DNA from: UBA4823 sp034436035
GTDB taxonomy: Bacteria; Chloroflexota; Anaerolineae; Anaerolineales; UBA4823
Length of the DNA: 48,613 nucleotides
Direction of reading: 5' to 3'
Assembly: GCA_034436035.1 (NCBI GenBank)
Contig: DAOTVW010000030.1
Coordinates: 1-48,613 of the forward strand
Shown here piece after piece: positions 34,225 through 42,761 of the stretch (its first letter is position 1; every line of letters starts with the position of its first letter). A program made the position numbers and the translations under genes. Under the pieces are notes generated by a model, which was not told where the DNA came from, searched no databases, and saw nothing but the letters and a program-made list of their open reading frames with translations.

Positions 34225-34271
34225 TTCAAAGGCAATATTTGTCTATATATGTTTACTAGATTAGTCATTAA

Positions 34272-35255
34272 TTAGGCGATTTCATGGCAGGCAACCCAGT
34301 GTGATTGCCCCACTTCCCGAAATTGGGGGGTTTGCTCTTTGCAATATTGCTTAGCTATTGGACAGCGTGTATGAAAACGGCATCCATTTGGAGGATTAAT
34401 TGGACTGGGAATATCACCTTGTAAAATAATCCTGTGGCGGTTGCGATCTTTTTTCGGATCTGGAATCGGTACCGCAGAAAGCAGTGCTTTGGTGTAAGGG
34501 TGAAGGGGTTGTTCATATAATTCATCCCGATCAGCGCTCTCCACGATTGTCCCCAAATACATCACTGCAACCCGATCACAAATATGACGCACCATGCTTA
34601 AATCATGCGCAATAAATAAGTAGGTTAAATTGAGTCGATCTTGCAGATCTTCCAATAAATTGACCACTTGGGCTTGGATGGACACATCTAATGCAGATAT
34701 AGGTTCGTCGCATACAATAAAATCTGGTTGAGATGCTAGGGCGCGTGCTACACCGATACGTTGCCGTTGTCCCCCTGAGAATTCATGCGGGAAACGGTTT
34801 ATTAAACGAGGGCTCAATCCCACTAATTGCATTAACTCTTGCACACGCTCGGTTTTTTCAGCTTCCGATTGAGATAGATGATGAACCCGAATCGGTTCAC
34901 TGATAATTGCGCTCACAGTCCAGCGGGGGTTTAAAGAAGCATAAGGATCTTGAAAGATCATTTGTGCTTTTTGCCTTAGTTGCTGTAACTCTTTCCCATG
35001 TGCTTTTGCAACATCGATGTTCTCAATCAACACTTTTCCCTCTGTGATGGGATAAAGTCCTAATATTGTCCTTCCCACAGTTGTTTTCCCACAACCGCTT
35101 TCTCCTACAAGTCCGAGAGTTTCTCCGCGAAAAATCTCAAATGAAACATCATCCACGGCTTTGACAAAGCCGGTTTGTTTTTGGAACAATAACCCTTTTG
35201 ATACAGGAAAATATTTTTTTAACCTTGCAACGTTGACAAGCGGTTCGCTATCCAC
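34272..35255 (-). CDS. oppF: Peptide-type ABC transporter ATP-binding protein (OppF/DppF)
   Basis: One of two nucleotide-binding subunits powering uptake through the adjacent permeases. Walker A GESGCGKT, signature SGGQRQR, Walker B FIVCDEP and the H-loop FIAHDLSMV are present. The C-terminal oligopeptide/dipeptide extension has a Cys-rich NPPNGCRFHTRCP and further cysteines, as in OppF/DppF proteins. The start is GTG 35255, overlapping oppD by eight bases, with GGAG upstream. It is the last gene of the transporter operon. No obvious terminator separates it from the acs operon 155 bp on. Confidence 0.9.
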   Translation of the reverse strand: MDSEPLVNVARLKKYFPVSKGLLFQKQTGFVKAVDDVSFEIFRGETLGLVGESGCGKTTVGRTILGLYPITEGKVLIENIDVAKAHGKELQQLRQKAQMIFQDPYASLNPRWTVSAIISEPIRVHHLSQSEAEKTERVQELMQLVGLSPRLINRFPHEFSGGQRQRIGVARALASQPDFIVCDEPISALDVSIQAQVVNLLEDLQDRLNLTYLFIAHDLSMVRHICDRVAVMYLGTIVESADRDELYEQPLHPYTKALLSAVPIPDPKKDRNRHRIILQGDIPSPINPPNGCRFHTRCPIAKQYCKEQTPQFREVGQSHWVACHEIA

Positions 35256-36240
35256 TTATTTGTTCTCCGTTTTCCACATTTATCCAACAGGCTACCCGAT
35301 GATTCTGCGAGATGTTTCTTAACTGTGGCGTTTCGATTTGGCAAATTTCCCGAGCATATTGACAACGTGGTCGAAAGGGGCATCCTTTTGGTTTTACTAA
35401 CAGACTCGGTGGAGAGCCGGGTATCGATATTAACTTTCGATCACGGCGTCGATCAACGCGTGGCAAAGATCCTAATAAACCTTGCGTATAAGGATGATGG
35501 GGGTTTTCATATAAATCATCCACATTAGCTTCTTCGACAATGAACCCGGCATACATGACGTTAACCCGATCCGCTATCCCGGCAACAACTCCTAGATCAT
35601 GGGTAATCCAGATCACTGCCATATTTCGTTGTTGTTTCAGTTGAATGACTAGCTCCACGATTTGGGCCTGAATGGTGACATCCAGTGCCGTCGTTGGTTC
35701 ATCCGCGATCAATAGATTTGGGTTGCAAGATAAAGCCATGGCGATCATAACGCGTTGACGCATACCGCCCGAGAATTGATGGGGATAATCGTCTAATCGG
35801 TTGCGTGCTTCTGGTATGCCAACCATTTCTAATAAATTTATTGCTTTATCCCTTGCTTCAATGGAGGTCATGCCTAAGTGGCAGGCCAGGGCCTCGGTGA
35901 TCTGCCTGCCAATTGTTAAAACGGGATTGAGTGAAGTCATTGGATCTTGAAAAACCATGGCGATTTCTTTTCCGCGAATTTTTTCCATTTCCTCTTCATT
36001 CAGGGTGAACAAATTCCTTTCCCCGTAAATCGCTTCGCCATGGACAATTTTGCCCGGAGGGGTTGGGATTAAACCCATTACGGAAAGCATAGACACCGAT
36101 TTACCACAACCACTTTCTCCTACCACTGCGAGAGTTTCGCCTGGATTGATGTGAAAAGAGATTCCGTTAACTGCGTAGACGGTTCCTTCTGGAATGATAA
36201 ATTGCGTGACGAGATTATTTACAATCAGTAATGGGTCCAT
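35248..36240 (-). CDS. oppD: Peptide-type ABC transporter ATP-binding protein (OppD/DppD)
   Basis: The second ATPase subunit of the transporter: Walker A GESGCGKS, signature SGGMRQR, Walker B LLIADEPTTALD and H-loop WITHDLGVV. The C-terminal extension has KPKGCPFRPRCQYAREIC with clustered cysteines, which in this family can hold an iron-sulfur cluster. 330 aa is typical. It lies two bases after the permease gene. Confidence 0.9.
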   Translation of the reverse strand: MDPLLIVNNLVTQFIIPEGTVYAVNGISFHINPGETLAVVGESGCGKSVSMLSVMGLIPTPPGKIVHGEAIYGERNLFTLNEEEMEKIRGKEIAMVFQDPMTSLNPVLTIGRQITEALACHLGMTSIEARDKAINLLEMVGIPEARNRLDDYPHQFSGGMRQRVMIAMALSCNPNLLIADEPTTALDVTIQAQIVELVIQLKQQRNMAVIWITHDLGVVAGIADRVNVMYAGFIVEEANVDDLYENPHHPYTQGLLGSLPRVDRRRDRKLISIPGSPPSLLVKPKGCPFRPRCQYAREICQIETPQLRNISQNHRVACWINVENGEQISG

Positions 36241-36242
36241 GG

Positions 36243-37184
36243 TTAAACCGCCCGACTATGAGGGTCTAATGCATCTCTTAAGCCATCTCCGAGGAAATTG
36301 ATACTCAAGACCGTTAATAAAATCAAGAAACCGGGGAAAAACCATAGCCAGGGAGCAGATTCAATGTAATTATTTGCACCATCTAACATATTTCCCCAAG
36401 TCGCAGTGGGAGGTTGTACCCCTAAGCCTAAAAAGCTGATGTAAGCCTCCGATAAAATCGCGTTAGCAACACCTAAAGTAGCTGAGACAATAATAGGGGC
36501 AATGCTATTTGGAAGGATATGGCGAATAATTATTTCCGCGTTTGATGTGCCGGTTGCTTTCGCAGCTAAAATAAAATCATTTTCTTTGATGGATAAAAAT
36601 TCAGCTCGCACGATGCGTGCTAAATACATCCAACTCGTTAATCCGATAATGACAACAATGACAACCACGCTACCGCTAAACGTTCTGCCGAATAGCGTTA
36701 AGTTCGGAATCTTATTGCCAAAGAATTTAGCCATTACAATTAACAAAAAAATTTCCGGAATATTTAGCATAGCTTCTGTAAAACGCATCAGCAAACTATC
36801 AATCTTTCCCCCGTAATAACCAGCGATTGCCCCAATTAATATCCCAAGAGAGGTTTCAATGAGGACAGCTAAGATGCCAATGATCATCGAAATTTGTCCT
36901 CCATAAATGGTACGGGCTAACACATCTCGTCCTACCGTGTCCGTACCAAATGGGTGCTGGATGGAAGGTGCAGATAACCGTATCGGAGGGTTGGTTAAAT
37001 TAGCGTACTTTTCATCCACAAATAGACTGCCGCCAAAAGAATAAAGTATCAACAAAATGAGAAATATTCCCCCTAGCATTGCCATTTTGTGGCGAGTAAA
37101 GCGCCTCCATGCAAGTTCTTGGAGAGTAAGAGGAGGTGCTTCTAGATCGTCAATGAGAAGATTGGTAGTGATATCCGTGCTCAT
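36243..37184 (-). CDS. oppC: Peptide-type ABC transporter permease (OppC/DppC)
   Basis: An inner-membrane permease with one N-terminal membrane segment (about residues 33-52), then the BPD-transporter domain with several helices (about 95-310). The EAA-type loop is KATGTSNAEIIIRHILPN, which contacts the ATPases, and GLGVQPPTATWGNML is typical of the OppC/DppC group. Eight bases follow the oppB stop. Confidence 0.9.
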   Translation of the reverse strand: MSTDITTNLLIDDLEAPPLTLQELAWRRFTRHKMAMLGGIFLILLILYSFGGSLFVDEKYANLTNPPIRLSAPSIQHPFGTDTVGRDVLARTIYGGQISMIIGILAVLIETSLGILIGAIAGYYGGKIDSLLMRFTEAMLNIPEIFLLIVMAKFFGNKIPNLTLFGRTFSGSVVVIVVIIGLTSWMYLARIVRAEFLSIKENDFILAAKATGTSNAEIIIRHILPNSIAPIIVSATLGVANAILSEAYISFLGLGVQPPTATWGNMLDGANNYIESAPWLWFFPGFLILLTVLSINFLGDGLRDALDPHSRAV

Positions 37185-37192
37185 AATGGATT

Positions 37193-38227
37193 TTAATGGT
37201 AGCGGATGCGGGGATCAAGCCAGGCGTAAATGATGTCAGTTAAGATTTGAAACACAACCACTGCAACAGAGATGAGCATTAATATACCCATGACCACCGG
37301 TAAATCGGCTCTTTCAACATGATCCAAAAAGAGCCGTCCCATCCCTGGCCAGGCAAATATACGTTCGGTTACAACTGCTCCGCCCAATAGGAGGGGTAGG
37401 TCCAAACCTATCACAGTAACAATCGGTAAAGAGGCATTTTTTAGCGCATGAATAAAAATAATTTGCCGGCGCGGTAATCCTTTCGCTTTAGCAGTCCGAA
37501 TGTAATCTTGGTTCATGACTTCCAGCATCGTACTGCGGATATAGCGCGAATATGCCGCTAAACTAATTGCAGAAATGCTAAATACCGGTAAAATCATATG
37601 GAGTAACACTTGTCCTGTTGTTTTTCCGATTTGGGGATCAAACATACCCACAGTTGGGAGATATGGTAAACCCCAACGTTTAAAGAGAACTGCAAATATA
37701 TACATTGAAAGAAGAGCAATAAAAAAGATTGGCATTGAATATCCAATAAAAGAGAGTGTCGTGATAAAGTGATCAGTGAAGGAATATTGATGCAGTGCAG
37801 AATAAACACCTACCAGCAAAGAGCCTAGGATGATAACGAACTCGGCTGCGAGCATTAAAATCAGGGTATTCGGTAATCTTTCTCCAATGACATCTAAAAC
37901 TGGTTTACCCCGATTGACTAAGGAATATCCAAAGTCCCCGCGTAAAATACCGTGACGCTGCCCAGCTGTCTCAGCTACTCCATCTCCATCTAAGTCAATT
38001 TTTGTCCAGTCGTTTCCAATCAGCCAATAGACATATTGAACGATGATCGGTTTATCCAGACCGAGTTGTCTTTTTAACCGTTCGCGATCTGCTGGACGGG
38101 TTGTGGTTCTCCCGCCCATCGTAGCAATTGGATCGCCCATATTCATCATCAAAAAAAATAAAATAATGCTGATGAAAAATAGTAACGGGATTCCCTGCAA
38201 GATTCTCTGTACGATGTATCGGCTCAT
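37193..38227 (-). CDS. oppB: Peptide-type ABC transporter permease (OppB/DppB) with EF-hand-like insertion
   Basis: The first permease subunit: N-terminal membrane helix (about 10-29), an external loop, then the transport domain with EAA loop AKGLPRRQIIFIHALKNA. The external loop carries an unusual Ca-binding-like segment, D78-L-D80-G-D82-G-V-A-E86, not part of the minimal OppB fold. 344 aa is a little longer than average because of it. The substrate is probably peptides, though nickel and other solutes use the same transporter class. Confidence 0.88.
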   Translation of the reverse strand: MSRYIVQRILQGIPLLFFISIILFFLMMNMGDPIATMGGRTTTRPADRERLKRQLGLDKPIIVQYVYWLIGNDWTKIDLDGDGVAETAGQRHGILRGDFGYSLVNRGKPVLDVIGERLPNTLILMLAAEFVIILGSLLVGVYSALHQYSFTDHFITTLSFIGYSMPIFFIALLSMYIFAVLFKRWGLPYLPTVGMFDPQIGKTTGQVLLHMILPVFSISAISLAAYSRYIRSTMLEVMNQDYIRTAKAKGLPRRQIIFIHALKNASLPIVTVIGLDLPLLLGGAVVTERIFAWPGMGRLFLDHVERADLPVVMGILMLISVAVVVFQILTDIIYAWLDPRIRYH

Positions 38228-38253
38228 TTTTGTTTTCTAAATGGGGGAAAATT

Positions 38254-38281
38254 GGGTGAGTTGACAAAGCGCAACTCACCC
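38254..38281. repeat. Intercistronic stem-loop between the solute-binding protein and permease genes
   Basis: GGGTGAGTTG (38254-38263) and CAACTCACCC (38272-38281) form a perfect 10-bp stem with an 8-nt loop. On the minus strand it begins 14 bases after the binding-protein stop and is followed by AATTTTCC. Such hairpins commonly act as leaky terminators or 3'-stabilisers that leave the binding protein in excess over the membrane subunits. Confidence 0.7.
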
Positions 38282-38295
38282 ATAAACCTTACCTA

Positions 38296-39945
38296 TTACT
38301 CTCCGCTATTAAAATCCCATTCCGTAATACTGAAGAATGGCGTAACACCGGAGATTTTATAATTGGATAACCGTTTTCCAATAGCCCACATATCTGGGTC
38401 TTGCCATAATCCTAACCAGTATACTTTGTCATGGAAGATCTGGTTAATTTTTTGGAAAGTCTTTTGCCTCTCTTTTGGATCAACCTGCGTTGCTTGCAGT
38501 TTGAACAAGCTGTCTAATTCTTCATCGCAGAGGTATTGCCAGTTTGCACCTTGCGGGTTCTCATCGGATGGGATTTCGTCACAGTACCAATAATAATAAT
38601 CTGGATCTGGGAAATTCGTCGTGTCGGACCATTCCATGATATCCAATTCTCCGGTTGCAGCTGGTCCTTTTTTGTCATAACTGGCGAAGAATACATCGGA
38701 ATCATAACTGAGCAACTCGACTTTTATGCCAATTTTGGCGAGGTCTTGCTGAACAACGGCTTGAGTATCTTGGCGGACTTCCCGTATGGTTGTCCCATAT
38801 TTTAGATCCAATTCAACCCCATCTTTATCACGTACACCGTCTCCATTGCTATCAACCCAGCCAGCTTCGTCTAACAATTTCTTAGCCGCCTCCGGATCGT
38901 AAGGATAATTTTGTACTGGGGGTGTGTTATAAAAAGGCAGTGCATCCCAATAGCTTGCTGGTACTCCGGTCTTGCCAAGTAACAAATTTTTAACGATGGA
39001 TTCTCGGTCAATGCCCATCGCGATCGCTTGTCGAACCCGTACGTCTAACATGGCAGGATGACCCCGTTCCTTGGAAATAAGGAAGAACATCCCTTCGTTG
39101 TAACCAGAAAATGCGGGTACGATTTTTATTCCCGCTTGTTCCAGTTTGGGCATATCGCTATATGCAATGAATGTCCCTAAATCGCCATCTCCGGCTTGTA
39201 GTGCATTGATTTGTGATGCATCATCGGGAACGAAGCGAATGAAGATTTCATCGATCTTAGGTTTGGTTCCCCAATAATTTGGATTCGTCACAAATCTGGC
39301 ATAGCTCCCAGATTCCCATTCTTTGAATACATACGGTCCAAAGCCAACGGTTGGTTTGAGATTCCACTCTGCATTATCAATCGATCCATCTTTCTCGAAA
39401 ATTGGTTTTAGGATATGGGCGGGTAAAATGCCTTTCCAAAATGTGGCTTGCCATGGTGCAAAGGGCTCATTGAATTTCATCACAACAGTATATTTGTCTG
39501 GCGCTTCAAGACCGGCGAGTTTATCATAAGGGTATGTTGTTGCCACGGCATTTTTGGGTGACATCGTCATATCGTATGTGAATACGAAGTCATCGCTAGT
39601 TAACGGAGTCCCATCAGACCATTTGAGATCCTGCCGTAGTTTAATGGTGATAGTTTTTCCATCCGCGGAGATACCGCCATTTTCAATCGAGGGCAACTCT
39701 TTAACAAGATATGGAATTGGTTCGTTTTTTTCATTGAAATTCCACGCCCACCCATTCCATAATTGCAAAGTGATTTGGGAAAACCACATATTGGTATAAA
39801 GGGGGTTAAGGGTATCAAATTCTTGGGTGAAGATAAACGTGGCAACTTTTGGTTTTGCTGGTGCTTTTGGAGCACATGCACTGAGAAAAATCACGATAAT
39901 GAGGAAAATACCTATAAAACGAAAGCAATTCCTTTTGTTTTTCAT
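38296..39945 (-). CDS. Extracellular solute-binding protein, family 5 (peptide-type), lipoprotein
   Basis: The substrate-capturing subunit of the transporter. ATG 39945 has AAAGGAG (39951-39957) upstream; a TTG at 39960 is rejected. The signal peptide ends with lipobox FLSAC at about residue 24, followed by a Pro/Lys/Ala linker. Family-5 signatures: NGWAWNFNEKNEPIPYL, ITIKLRQDLKWSDGTPLTSDD and VGFGPYVFKEW. A calcium-like loop (DSNGDGVRDKDG) lies in the commonly seen position before the C-terminal lobe. 549 aa. Peptides are the default substrate guess; the sequence does not settle it. Confidence 0.88.
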   Translation of the reverse strand: MKNKRNCFRFIGIFLIIVIFLSACAPKAPAKPKVATFIFTQEFDTLNPLYTNMWFSQITLQLWNGWAWNFNEKNEPIPYLVKELPSIENGGISADGKTITIKLRQDLKWSDGTPLTSDDFVFTYDMTMSPKNAVATTYPYDKLAGLEAPDKYTVVMKFNEPFAPWQATFWKGILPAHILKPIFEKDGSIDNAEWNLKPTVGFGPYVFKEWESGSYARFVTNPNYWGTKPKIDEIFIRFVPDDASQINALQAGDGDLGTFIAYSDMPKLEQAGIKIVPAFSGYNEGMFFLISKERGHPAMLDVRVRQAIAMGIDRESIVKNLLLGKTGVPASYWDALPFYNTPPVQNYPYDPEAAKKLLDEAGWVDSNGDGVRDKDGVELDLKYGTTIREVRQDTQAVVQQDLAKIGIKVELLSYDSDVFFASYDKKGPAATGELDIMEWSDTTNFPDPDYYYWYCDEIPSDENPQGANWQYLCDEELDSLFKLQATQVDPKERQKTFQKINQIFHDKVYWLGLWQDPDMWAIGKRLSNYKISGVTPFFSITEWDFNSGE

Positions 39946-40040
39946 TTTTACTCCTTTCAAAAAAAGAAAAATGATTGATTTACCCCCGTGGATGAAAAAG
40001 TATTCGCCAAAGTTTTAAGAAATGAATCATGATTAATATT

Positions 40041-40068
40041 ATTATATAACGAGTTTTTCATACGTAAA
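40041..40068 (-). promoter_or_regulatory. Candidate promoter of the ABC transporter operon
   Basis: On the minus strand TTTACG (40068-40063) and a perfect TATAAT (40046-40041) are 16 bp apart, about 95 bp upstream of the solute-binding protein start, inside the divergent gap 39946-40139. Confidence 0.4.
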
Positions 40069-40086
40069 GCAATTTTCAACATATTT

Positions 40087-40113
40087 TTGAAAATGACAGT
40101 ATTCGAGTACAAT
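40087..40113 (+). promoter_or_regulatory. Candidate promoter of the MttB-type methyltransferase operon
   Basis: TTGAAA (40087-40092) and TACAAT (40108-40113) lie 15 bp apart, about 27 bp upstream of ATG 40140. The spacing is short, so this is tentative. GAGG at 40132-40135 is the ribosome binding site. Confidence 0.35.
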
Positions 40114-40139
40114 ATGCAAAATTATCGGAATGAGGATAT

Positions 40140-42032
40140 ATGAATAACGAAACAAATAAACAAAAACATTTTCTGGTGGAATTACAACCCGTAGGCAGGC
40201 GGATTCAAATTCCAGAAAATAAATCCTTACTTGAAGCAGCTCAATTAGCTGGCGTTGATATTACCTCGATTTGTGGCGGTATCGGAATTTGTGGAAGTTG
40301 TAAGGTTCGGTTGATGCAAGGAGAATTAAGCTCCGCCACCATCGATGAACAAGAAACCTTTACCGAAGATGAGCTACACAATGGATATCGGTTAGCTTGT
40401 CAAGCATATCCTCAATCGGATGTCATTATTGATGTTCCACCTGAATCACTCACCACACCGCAAAGACTACAACTCGAAGGACAACAAGCGGACATTCCGG
40501 TTGAACCAGCTATTCGGATCATCCCCCTCGAAATTCCTATCCCGTCCATCACTGATTTACGATCAGATTTTACCCGGCTGAAGGACGCGATTGGAACAAC
40601 AATATCCCAGGTTGAAATAGAGTACCCCTTGTTAACATCAGCATCGCCTCTCCTGAGAGACGCTAATTGGAATATCAAAGCTATTTTCAATCAGAATAAA
40701 CTAATCTCAATCTTACCAAACCAACCCCCCGCTGTCATTGCAGGCTTAGCGGTAGATGTGGGCACAACGAAAGTTGCTGCCTATTTGGTTAATCTTGAAA
40801 ATGGAGATACTTTAGCGCAAGCGGGAATGATGAATCCCCAAATTGCCTTTGGAGAAGATGTGATCAGCAGGATATCCTATGCGATCGCTCATCCTGAGAA
40901 TGGGGAAACCTCTGGGAGGAAAATATTACAGGAACGCATCGTAGAAGGTTTGAACAAACTCATTCAAACAATGCTCGAAGATTTTCATCAAAAGAACACG
41001 CAGCATGTCGAAATTGTGGATGCAGTTGTGGTTGGCAATACAGCCATGCATCATCTATTTGGAGGGTTTCCCGTCCAGCAATTGGGGATGGCACCTTATG
41101 TCCCTGCTGTTTCCGAAGCCGTCAATGTGCCTGCCAGAGAAATCGGACTACAAATTACAAAAGGAGGATTGGTTTATTTACCCCCTAATATTGCCGGTTA
41201 TGTTGGCGCTGATCATGTTGCGATGCTTTTGGCTACCTTATTTCAATATCGGAAAGAGTTAGCCTATTCCAATAAGACGGTTGTCGCATTGGACATTGGC
41301 ACCAATACAGAGATTTCCTTGTTGCATAACCGACAAATTTATTCTTGTTCAACAGCTTCAGGACCAGCTTTCGAAGGCGCGCATATCCAGTTCGGGATGA
41401 GAGCAGCACCTGGTGCCATAGAGCGGGTTCAGATTAGTAAAGATGGGCAAATTCATTATAAAACGATAGCCGATCAACCTCCTGTTGGCATTTGTGGTTC
41501 CGGGATTTTAGACGTCATTGCAGAGATGTATTATGCCAACATCCTCGATGAAAAGGGTATGATACTGAACCATCATCCCCGTGTTCGGAAAACAGAACGA
41601 CTCCCAGAATTTATCTTGGCGACAGAAGATCAAACCGGACATCACCAGGCTGTCGTGATCACTCGTCGTGACATCAATGAAATTCAACTGGCGAAAGGGG
41701 CAATCCGAGCTGGGATTGAAATATTATTGAAAGAAGCAAATATCCAAACTCACGATATCGATGAATTTATTGTTGCTGGTGCATTTGGCACCTACATCGA
41801 TATCCGCAATGCTATGCGCATTGGTATGTTTCCTACCCTGCCAGCCGAGAAAGTCCATCAAGTTGGGAATGCAGCTGGGACTGGTGCCCGTTATATGCTC
41901 CTTTCACAATTTTATCGTGATCTCGCCAGCAGAGTCGCTAATGAAATACACTATGTGGAATTATCCAATCACCCGAAATTTACGGAAGAATTCTCGAAGT
42001 CATTGTTTTTCCCCAAGAAAGATTTGCCCTAA
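40140..42032 (+). CDS. Second RACo/RamA-like corrinoid activation protein
   Basis: An ATP-dependent reductive activator of a corrinoid methyltransfer protein, paralogous to the acsV product at 25003. The [2Fe-2S] domain has C45, C51, C54 (SICGGIGICGSC) and C87 (RLACQA). The ASKHA domain (about 200-630) has GLAVDVGTTKVAAYLV, VVGNTAMHHLFGG, ALDIGTNTEISLL, GAHIQFGMRAAPGAIE and VAGAFGTYIDIRNAM. 630 aa. It is followed by a corrinoid protein and an MttB-family methyltransferase, so its likely client is that corrinoid protein, although CoFeSP cannot be excluded. Confidence 0.88.
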   Translation: MNNETNKQKHFLVELQPVGRRIQIPENKSLLEAAQLAGVDITSICGGIGICGSCKVRLMQGELSSATIDEQETFTEDELHNGYRLACQAYPQSDVIIDVPPESLTTPQRLQLEGQQADIPVEPAIRIIPLEIPIPSITDLRSDFTRLKDAIGTTISQVEIEYPLLTSASPLLRDANWNIKAIFNQNKLISILPNQPPAVIAGLAVDVGTTKVAAYLVNLENGDTLAQAGMMNPQIAFGEDVISRISYAIAHPENGETSGRKILQERIVEGLNKLIQTMLEDFHQKNTQHVEIVDAVVVGNTAMHHLFGGFPVQQLGMAPYVPAVSEAVNVPAREIGLQITKGGLVYLPPNIAGYVGADHVAMLLATLFQYRKELAYSNKTVVALDIGTNTEISLLHNRQIYSCSTASGPAFEGAHIQFGMRAAPGAIERVQISKDGQIHYKTIADQPPVGICGSGILDVIAEMYYANILDEKGMILNHHPRVRKTERLPEFILATEDQTGHHQAVVITRRDINEIQLAKGAIRAGIEILLKEANIQTHDIDEFIVAGAFGTYIDIRNAMRIGMFPTLPAEKVHQVGNAAGTGARYMLLSQFYRDLASRVANEIHYVELSNHPKFTEEFSKSLFFPKKDLP

Positions 42033-42095
42033 TAGCCAGCTATCTGGTATGATTAGACTACACAACCTTATTCCAGACCACTTCAGGAGCAAATT

Positions 42096-42743
42096 ATGTC
42101 ACAGGAAATTTTTGCCAAGTTAACCCAAAGCTTAATAGATGGAGACCCAGATGCCACGTTTGAATATACGAAAGAAGCGTTAGCAGCGGGCGTTGAGCCA
42201 ATGGAGATCATTAAACAAGGACTAATTCCGGGTATGAATATCGTCGGCGAAAAATTTTCTTCCGGCGAATATTTTTTACCAGATTTAATTATCGCCGCAG
42301 ATGGTATGCAGAAAGCAATGGTTCTACTGGAACCAGAGTTGCTAAAACGTCACCAAGCTGTTGAATCCGCAGGAACGGTAATTCTTGGCACAGTAAAAGG
42401 GGATATCCACGAAATCGGTAAATCACTGGTAGGCACTATGCTTTCAGCAAATGGTTTTAAGGTTCATGACCTTGGTGTCGATGTCGCGACAGAAACATTT
42501 ATACAAAAAGCACAAGAGATGAAACCAGATATTATTGGACTTTCCGCTTTACTCACCACCACTATGGTTAATCAAAGGGAAGTGATAAAAGCTCTCGCGA
42601 ATGCTGGTTTACGCGATAAAGTGAAAGTAATGGTGGGAGGAGCGCCGGTAACACGTAGCTGGGCAGAAGAAATTGGCGCCGATGGCTATGCGGAAGATGC
42701 AATGGGCGCTGTCCAAATAGCACGTACCCTGGTTGGAAAGTAG
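42096..42743 (+). CDS. Corrinoid protein of a methyltransferase system (MttC/MtbC type)
   Basis: Carries cobalamin that accepts a methyl group from the following methyltransferase. The N-terminal helical cap domain (about 1-88) has GEKFSSGEYFLPDLIIAADG. The Rossmann-like B12 domain follows, with D103-x-H105-x-x-G108 (KGDIHEIGKSLV), the lower-ligand motif, then GLSALLTTTM and MVGGAPVT near the C-terminus. 215 aa is standard. AGGAG precedes ATG 42096, and the methyltransferase follows after 18 bases. Confidence 0.93.
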   Translation: MSQEIFAKLTQSLIDGDPDATFEYTKEALAAGVEPMEIIKQGLIPGMNIVGEKFSSGEYFLPDLIIAADGMQKAMVLLEPELLKRHQAVESAGTVILGTVKGDIHEIGKSLVGTMLSANGFKVHDLGVDVATETFIQKAQEMKPDIIGLSALLTTTMVNQREVIKALANAGLRDKVKVMVGGAPVTRSWAEEIGADGYAEDAMGAVQIARTLVGK

Positions 42744-42761
42744 AAATAGAAACGGGGGACA

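Noticed and set aside
34117..34271. Cobalamin riboswitch upstream of the acs operon
   Set aside because: The space is only 155 bp and no B12-box-like element or multi-stem structure is visible.
37193..39945. Nickel-specific (Nik) identity of the ABC transporter, tempting because of the nickel enzymes nearby
   Set aside because: Nothing in the binding protein or permeases distinguishes nickel from peptide transport, so only the general peptide-type call is made.
39946..40139. Cobalamin riboswitch in the divergent gap upstream of the corrinoid operon
   Set aside because: The gap is short and AT-rich, and I could not find a B12-box-like sequence on either strand.
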